Origin: Candidatus Zipacnadia bacterium
Lineage (GTDB): Bacteria; Armatimonadota; UBA5377; JALGUK01
DNA: 5,495 nucleotides
Direction of reading: 5' to 3'
Assembly: GCA_029820875.1 (NCBI GenBank)
Contig: JALGUK010000357.1
Location: forward strand, 1 to 5,495
In this document: positions 1-5,495 of the stretch, one piece after another
Layout: each line of letters opens with the position of its first letter
Position numbering within the stretch: the stretch's first letter is position 1
The notes under the pieces: model-generated
What the model saw: the letters and a program-made list of their open reading frames with translations, nothing else
Told to the model about the DNA's origin: nothing
Database searches by the model: none
Made by a program: the position numbers and the translations under genes

Positions 1-428
1 TTGAGACTGTTGACCACCAGGTAATCCGTCCCATGGACAACGAAGTCTTCAACCGCTTCCACATCATTAGTCACCCGGGACATTATCTCCCCGGTCTGAT
101 GATGGTCAAAGTAGCGCAGCGACAGCTTCTGCAGATGCTCGTAGGCGTCTATTCTAATCGCCGTCGTGAAGCGCTGCCCGACGATGTGCATCAGTCGAGT
201 CCGAATCGCCCCGAACAGCGAGGCGAACAGGAGGCTCAATGTCAACAGCCCTATCGCACGCGGCAAAAGCTCCGGCCGATGAGGGGTTATGACATCATCG
301 TACACGTACTTTAGGACCAACGGCGGATAGATGCCGGCCAATGTCGAAAGAACCATCGCTATGCCGCCGACTGTGACGGCAGGCCAGTGTGGTTTGATAT
401 AGCGGTACAGCCGTCTGAGGACCAGCAT
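1..428 (-). CDS. ABC exporter, transmembrane domain (N-terminal part, runs off the window)
   Basis: The reverse strand reads without a stop from ATG at 428 to the window edge, giving 142 residues. They match the start of a fused membrane/ATPase half-transporter of the MsbA/MdlB/LmrA type, which exports lipids, drugs or peptides across the inner membrane as a dimer. Hydrophobic segments lie at about residues 16-40 (TM1) and 54-75 (TM2). They are followed by the cytoplasmic extension with the family signature LSLRYFDHHQTGEIMSRV at 102-119 and TNDVEAVEDF at 120-129. The ATPase domain (Walker A, signature motif, Walker B) would lie to the left and is not present, so the substrate cannot be named. 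The start is supported by GGAAGGTGA at about 435-443, six or seven bases upstream, and by a good promoter at 453-481. The gene is divergent from xer. Family assignment is secure; substrate is unknown. Confidence 0.9.
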   Translation of the reverse strand, partial: MLVLRRLYRYIKPHWPAVTVGGIAMVLSTLAGIYPPLVLKYVYDDVITPHRPELLPRAIGLLTLSLLFASLFGAIRTRLMHIVGQRFTTAIRIDAYEHLQKLSLRYFDHHQTGEIMSRVTNDVEAVEDFVVHGTDYLVVNSL

Positions 429-452
429 GGTCTGTCACCTTCCGAGGCGCGG

Positions 453-481
453 ATTGTACCACGCTTGCAGCACGGCGTCAA
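453..481 (-). promoter_or_regulatory. Sigma70-type promoter of the ABC transporter
   Basis: On the minus strand TTGACG (476-481) is followed after exactly 17 bases by TACAAT (453-458), each one base off consensus. Transcription would begin near 446, so the leader before the ATG at 428 is under 20 bases and contains little more than the ribosome binding site. Read from sequence only. Confidence 0.7.
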
Positions 482-492
482 CGTACGGGCGC

Positions 493-521
493 TTGCAGGG
501 ACGAGTGCATATCGGTATAAT
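493..521 (+). promoter_or_regulatory. Sigma70-type promoter of xer
   Basis: A perfect -10 box TATAAT lies at 516-521, with a weak -35 TTGCAG at 493-498 and a 17-base spacer. The predicted start is near 528, directly in front of GGAGAG (529-534), which serves the GTG start at 542 with a 7-base spacer. The leader would be about 14 bases. The -35 boxes of this promoter and of the divergent ABC promoter are only 11 bases apart, so the two could compete for polymerase. Confidence 0.6.
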
Positions 522-541
522 GACACCCGGAGAGATGTCCC

Positions 542-1373
542 GTGCAGGAACGCCTGGAACAGTTCATAGAGTTTCTCGAGGTAGAGCGGCAGGCTTCGCC
601 GAACACAGTCGAAGCTTACAGGCGCGACTGCTCCCAGTTCATCCTGTTTCTGATGAAAGAACGAGGTCGCACACAGCTCGAAGACAGCACCGAGGACGAC
701 CTGCTTGTGTACCTGGAGAACCTGCACAGGCAACGAATGGCGCGCTCTACGGTCTCCCGCAAGCTCTCCGCAATCCGCACATTCTACCGCTCCATGTTGC
801 GTGACGGGCTGCCCGTTCCCGACATCACCGCGGCGGTTGAATCCCGGCGGGGAGACAAGCGCATCCCTGAGTCGCTTTCCGTGGCGGAGGTTGAAGCGCT
901 GCTTGCTCAACCGGATGTGCGTACATGCACCGGTCTGCGCGACGCCGCAATGCTCACGACCCTTTACGCCACCGGCCTGCGGGTTTCGGAGCTGCTTCAT
1001 CTGAAGCTTGGGGACATCAACTTGGACTCCGGAGCCGTGCGGTGCGTGGGAAAGGGCGACCGGGAGCGGATTATCCCGATGGCGCAAGCGGCGTGTGCAC
1101 TCGTGAGGCGATACCTGCTCGAGGCCCGTCCGAAGCTCGCGCGGGATAGAACCGAGAACACGCTGTTCCTATCAGCGCGCGGGAGGCCCTTCAGCAGGTC
1201 AGGATTCTGGCGCCTTATACGCCGGATAGCACGCGATGCAGGCATCAAGAGCCACGTAAGCCCTCATGTCATCCGCCATTCCTTCGCGACACATCTTCTC
1301 GAAGGAGGCGCCGACCTGAGGGCCCCACAAGCGTCTGCAGGAGGTCTATGACGACAAATTCCCGCGGGCGTAA
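542..1373 (+). pseudogene. xerD: Tyrosine recombinase XerC/XerD family, internal deletion with frameshift
   Basis: Xer recombinases resolve chromosome dimers at dif by strand exchange through a tyrosine nucleophile. The frame from GTG 542 encodes the N-terminal SAM-like core-binding domain (about residues 1-85) and most of the catalytic domain. Visible catalytic residues are Arg147 (ATGLRVSEL), Lys171 (GKGDRER), and His242 and Arg245 (HVIRHSFATHLLEGG). After GGADLRA (residue 261) the frame runs into PQASAGGL and stops at 1351. The next frame (+1), from CAC at 1326, reads HKRLQEVYDDKFPRA and stops at TAA 1371-1373, which is a normal Xer C-terminus. The block that should lie between them (family pattern VQELLGH...TTQIYTHV, about 19 residues) is absent, so the second catalytic His and the Tyr nucleophile are missing. 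The implied deletion is about 56 nt, which fits the observed frame change. As written the product cannot cleave DNA. Whether it was XerC or XerD is not certain; general resemblance favours XerD. Confidence 0.88.
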
Positions 1374-1512
1374 ACTCTATATGCCAGGCACCGCGGGCGT
1401 AACTCTATATGCCAGGTACCGTGGGCATAATTCTATATGCCAGGTACCGCGGGCGTAACTCTATATCCCAGGTACCGTGGGCATAATTCTATATGCCAGG
1501 TACCGCGGGCGT
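1362..1512 (+). repeat. 28-bp tandem repeat array, about 5.4 units of two alternating types
   Basis: Units start at 1362 (29 nt, one extra A), 1391, 1419, 1447, 1475 and 1503 (partial). Type A begins CCGCGGGCGTAAC; type B begins CCGTGGGCATAAT; both continue TCTATATGCCAGGTA. The order is A', A, B, A, B, A-partial, so the later part is a repeated A-B pair of 56 bp. The types differ by transitions at three positions. The unit at 1447 has TATCCC instead of TATGCC. In type B the core has perfect 6-bp inverted arms, GGCATA and TATGCC, around ATTCTA (1424-1441); in type A one arm pair is G-T. There are no unique spacers between units, so it is not a CRISPR array. The first unit overlaps the last three sense codons and stop of xer. 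Its function is unknown. Confidence 0.9.
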
Positions 1513-1527
1513 CTCGCCCGCGTTATT
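1504..1527 (+). terminator. GC-rich hairpin at the end of the repeat array, possible xer terminator
   Basis: CGCGGGCG (1504-1511) and CGCCCGCG (1515-1522) form a perfect 8-bp stem with loop TCT, followed by TTATT. The stem is strong but the T-run is short, so termination is plausible and not certain. The left arm is the first part of the sixth repeat unit, so the element is also the closing palindrome of the array. It lies between the convergent ends of xer and the ybjN-like gene. Confidence 0.5.
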
Positions 1528-1569
1528 GGGTCTGAACTTCTTCATGCGACAGCAGCACAAACCTGCCTC

Positions 1570-1962
1570 TCAACTGTGAAGAAGCTTCTGGAGGTCCTCG
1601 TACTTGTCGTCGGCGGTGACAAGAAGCGTTTCGAAGACAGCCCGAAAGGCCTCAAAGCCAAGCCCGTTCTCCGTACTGAACGCCCGGGAGTCCCACTCGA
1701 ACTTCCCCACGTTCAGCTCGAAGTTAAGCTCCATCAGGCGGGACATCATCTTATCCTTGTTGCGGTGAGTCTTCGGGACGACGAGGTAGTCCTGAATGTA
1801 CAGGTATACCAGGTCGAGCTTGTTGGAGACGCGTATGCGGGTCACGTAGACGCCGTTTTCGCCGATCATCCTGCACTCGAGCGTGTTTTCGTCAACCTGC
1901 CGGTACTTGTACCCGTCTTCCCCCATGCGATCCAGGTAGCTGGCTATCTGCGAAATGGGCAC
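1570..1962 (-). CDS. YbjN-domain (type III secretion chaperone-like fold) protein, function unknown
   Basis: A 130-residue protein read from GTG 1962, resembling the YbjN family: small proteins with a chaperone-like alpha/beta fold and no agreed biochemical role. The pattern seen is an N-terminal helix (PISQIASYLDRMGEDGYKY, residues 2-20), alternating beta strands at about 25-62, the segment MMSRLMELNFELNVGKFEWD at 72-91, and a C-terminal helix ending TADDKYEDLQKLL. No signal peptide or membrane segment is seen. A GAGGAGGAG tract lies about 12 bases before the GTG, which is a long spacing. The in-frame codons upstream back to TGA 2013-2011 read as an acidic linker (RRDEETAEEEKPPR) without a start codon, so the true N-terminus may be longer and interrupted by an indel. 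The strand after WDSR also seems short for the family. It follows argG on the same strand after about 100 bases. The family call is from pattern recognition only. Confidence 0.65.
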   Translation of the reverse strand: MPISQIASYLDRMGEDGYKYRQVDENTLECRMIGENGVYVTRIRVSNKLDLVYLYIQDYLVVPKTHRNKDKMMSRLMELNFELNVGKFEWDSRAFSTENGLGFEAFRAVFETLLVTADDKYEDLQKLLHS

Positions 1963-2060
1963 CCGCGGCGGTTTCTCCTCCTCGGCCGTCTCCTCATCTC
2001 TTCGGACGTGTCACGGTATCACTTTCCCTTCGTTGGGTTTCGCCGGCTGAAAACGGCGGG

Positions 2061-3260
2061 CTACTTTGTCTTTCGGGCCACTGCAGCCGCCACTTTAATC
2101 GGCAGGCCGAAGAGGTCAATAAACCCCTTGGATGCGGTGTGGTCGAACGTGTCGGTATCGCCGTAAGTAGCGGCGTCCAGGTCGTACAGTGACATCTCGG
2201 ACTTGCGCGATGCGACCACACAACTCCCCTTGAAAAGCTTAACAGTAACCTGTCCGGTGATGTTCTGCTGGGTTGCATCCATGAACGCGTCAATAGCACG
2301 CCGCAGCGGTGAATACCACAGGCCGTAGTAAACCAGTTCGGCATACTTCTCTTCGACGACCCGCTTGTAGTGGAGCGTATCGCGCTCCATGTTGAAGGCC
2401 TCCAAGTCACGATGGGCCTCAAGCAGTATAGTCGCCGCAGGAGCCTCGTAAGTCTCCCGCGACTTAATCCCGACAAGGCGGTTCTCAATCATCGAGATTC
2501 GCCCGACGCCGTGGGCGCCCCCGATGCGGTTCAGCTCGGCGACAAGCTCCGGCCCGGACATCGCCCGGCCGTTGAGCGTGACAGGCAGCCCGCGCTCGAA
2601 GCCTATGTCCAGGTACTGGGGCTCGTCCGGAGCATCCTTGGGAGCCACAGTCCACTCGAAGGCATCCTCGGGCGGCTCCACGTCGGGATGTTCCAGCACC
2701 CCGCACTCGACGCTGCGGCCCCACATGTTCACGTCAATGCTGTAAGGGCTCTCGACGGTCACCGGCACGGGAATCCCGCGCTCTTGGGCGTACTGTATCT
2801 CCTGCTCGCGGGTCATACCCCACTCGCGCGCGGGAGCGATGACATCAAGGTCAGGCTTCAACGCGGCATAACTAACCTCGAAGCGGACCTGGTCGTTGCC
2901 CTTACCGGTACAGCCGTGGGCGACCGCATGTGCGCCGGTCTTCTCGGCTATTTCCACGGTGGCCTTGGCGATAAGCGGCCGCCCGAGGGCTGTGGCGAGG
3001 GGATATTGCCCCTCGTAAACCGCATTGGCTTTCAGCGCCTTCGCCAGGAAGTCGTTCCAGAACTCGTCCTTTGCGTCAATGACATAGGACTCCACAGCCC
3101 CGACATCAAGCGCCTTCTGGCGGATACCCTCGTAGTCGCGCTCCTCACCGATATCCACCGCGACGGCGACGACATCGGCTCCGTAGGTATCCATAATCCA
3201 GCGGATTGCGACCGATGTGTCCAACCCACCGGAATATGCAAGCACTACCTTCTTTTTCAT
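2061..3260 (-). CDS. argG: Argininosuccinate synthase
   Basis: This cytoplasmic enzyme joins citrulline and aspartate, using ATP cleaved to AMP and PPi, to give argininosuccinate, the penultimate step of arginine synthesis. The 399-residue product has the usual length. It shows the N-type ATP pyrophosphatase P-loop AYSGGLDTS (8-16), the GCTGKGNDQVRFE motif (116-128) that contacts ATP and substrates, REWGMTREQEI (145-155), and YSIDVNMWGRS (173-183). The C-terminal tetramerisation part runs to KTK. No frame problem is seen. The chosen start is MKKKVVLAYS at 3260, because family members begin within a few residues of the P-loop and AGGGGG lies at 3269-3274, eight bases upstream. The open frame runs 23 codons further up, but that stretch does not resemble the family. 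It lies 72 bases after the ftsB-like gene. No other arginine genes are in the window and no good promoter was found directly upstream. Confidence 0.97.
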   Translation of the reverse strand: MKKKVVLAYSGGLDTSVAIRWIMDTYGADVVAVAVDIGEERDYEGIRQKALDVGAVESYVIDAKDEFWNDFLAKALKANAVYEGQYPLATALGRPLIAKATVEIAEKTGAHAVAHGCTGKGNDQVRFEVSYAALKPDLDVIAPAREWGMTREQEIQYAQERGIPVPVTVESPYSIDVNMWGRSVECGVLEHPDVEPPEDAFEWTVAPKDAPDEPQYLDIGFERGLPVTLNGRAMSGPELVAELNRIGGAHGVGRISMIENRLVGIKSRETYEAPAATILLEAHRDLEAFNMERDTLHYKRVVEEKYAELVYYGLWYSPLRRAIDAFMDATQQNITGQVTVKLFKGSCVVASRKSEMSLYDLDAATYGDTDTFDHTASKGFIDLFGLPIKVAAAVARKTK

Positions 3261-3279
3261 CTCATAAGCCCCCTGATGT

Positions 3280-3298
3280 AAAAGCCGACAAGACCGGC
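3280..3298 (-). terminator. Weak hairpin plus T4 between the ftsB-like gene and argG
   Basis: On the minus strand GCCGGT and GTCGGC (within 3284-3298) can pair through four GC pairs and two G-T pairs around CTT, followed by TTTT (3283-3280). This could be a weak terminator or attenuator partly separating argG from the eno unit. The stem is short and the call is tentative. Confidence 0.22.
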
Positions 3299-3332
3299 GA
3301 ATGTGTTCAAACGAAGCCGGCAGGCCCACCGG

Positions 3333-5495
<2,163 letters not shown>

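Noticed and set aside
359..1087. A 242-codon open frame on the minus strand opposite xer
   Set aside because: The plus strand carries the Xer domain with catalytic residues; the opposite frame has no recognisable motif and no suitable ribosome binding site.
542..1351. Naturally short Xer protein ending at 1351
   Set aside because: The next frame encodes a perfect Xer C-terminus up to 1373, which shows that the ending at 1351 results from a frame change.
1362..1512. CRISPR array
   Set aside because: The units are directly adjacent with no unique spacers, and no cas genes are present.
2041..2058. Hairpin CGCCG/CGGCG just after the argG stop as a terminator
   Set aside because: The stem is only 5 bp with an 8-base loop, and no T-run follows on the minus strand.
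1477..2166. A 229-codon open frame on the plus strand across the repeats and the ybjN-like gene
   Set aside because: It starts inside the tandem array and is antisense to the YbjN-like protein and the end of argG; no family resemblance.
2370..3281. A 303-codon open frame on the plus strand opposite argG
   Set aside because: It is antisense to a fully conserved argG, shows no recognisable domain, and is the usual mirror frame of GC-rich coding DNA.
3261..3329. Longer argG start 23 codons upstream
   Set aside because: The extra residues do not resemble the family, whereas ATG 3260 has a well-placed ribosome binding site and gives the normal N-terminus.

Overview
The window holds a short run of ordinary bacterial chromosome. 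On the minus strand, from right to left, lie the C-terminal end of a HemW-type radical SAM protein, enolase (eno), a FtsB/DivIC-like division protein, argininosuccinate synthase (argG) and a small YbjN-like protein. A XerC/XerD-type tyrosine recombinase on the plus strand converges on this block. The first 142 codons of an exporter-type ABC transporter diverge from the recombinase at the left edge. Base composition is moderately GC-rich, with GTG and TTG starts and sigma70-like promoters. Gene content and protein style suggest a deep-branching, GC-rich bacterium (Chloroflexota or Armatimonadota would fit), but this is a guess from memory and not a phylogenetic result.

Layout. 1-428 (-): ABC transporter membrane domain, 3' end outside the window. 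429-541: a compact divergent control region with back-to-back promoters. 542-1373 (+): a xer gene that has lost its active-site tyrosine block and changed frame. 1362-1512: about five and a half copies of a 28-bp tandem repeat that begins inside the last codons of xer, closed by a strong GC hairpin at 1504-1522. 1570-1962 (-): YbjN-like protein. 2061-3260 (-): intact argG. 3333-3824 (-): FtsB/DivIC-like protein whose start overlaps the eno stop. 3821-5056 (-): enolase, readable almost end to end but only across two frame changes. 5057-5171: eno leader with a near-consensus promoter. 5172-5495 (-): HemW C-terminus.

How the genes relate. eno and the ftsB-like gene are translationally coupled, and argG and the ybjN-like gene follow on the same strand, so they may share the eno promoter. 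Their functions are glycolysis, cell division and arginine synthesis, with no obvious common pathway. The xer gene is the only one with a mobile-DNA or chromosome-resolution role.

Most notable: (a) three deletions of about 19, 23 and 56 nt each remove a highly conserved block (two in eno, one in xer) and shift the frame; two further oddities in the ybjN-like gene may be of the same kind. This looks more like a mis-joined or error-bearing assembly, or a decaying locus, than a new mechanism. (b) The 28-bp tandem array beside the broken xer has two alternating unit types and a core with 6-bp inverted arms around a 6-bp centre, which has the geometry of a dif/Xer site. No clearly new multi-gene system is visible.
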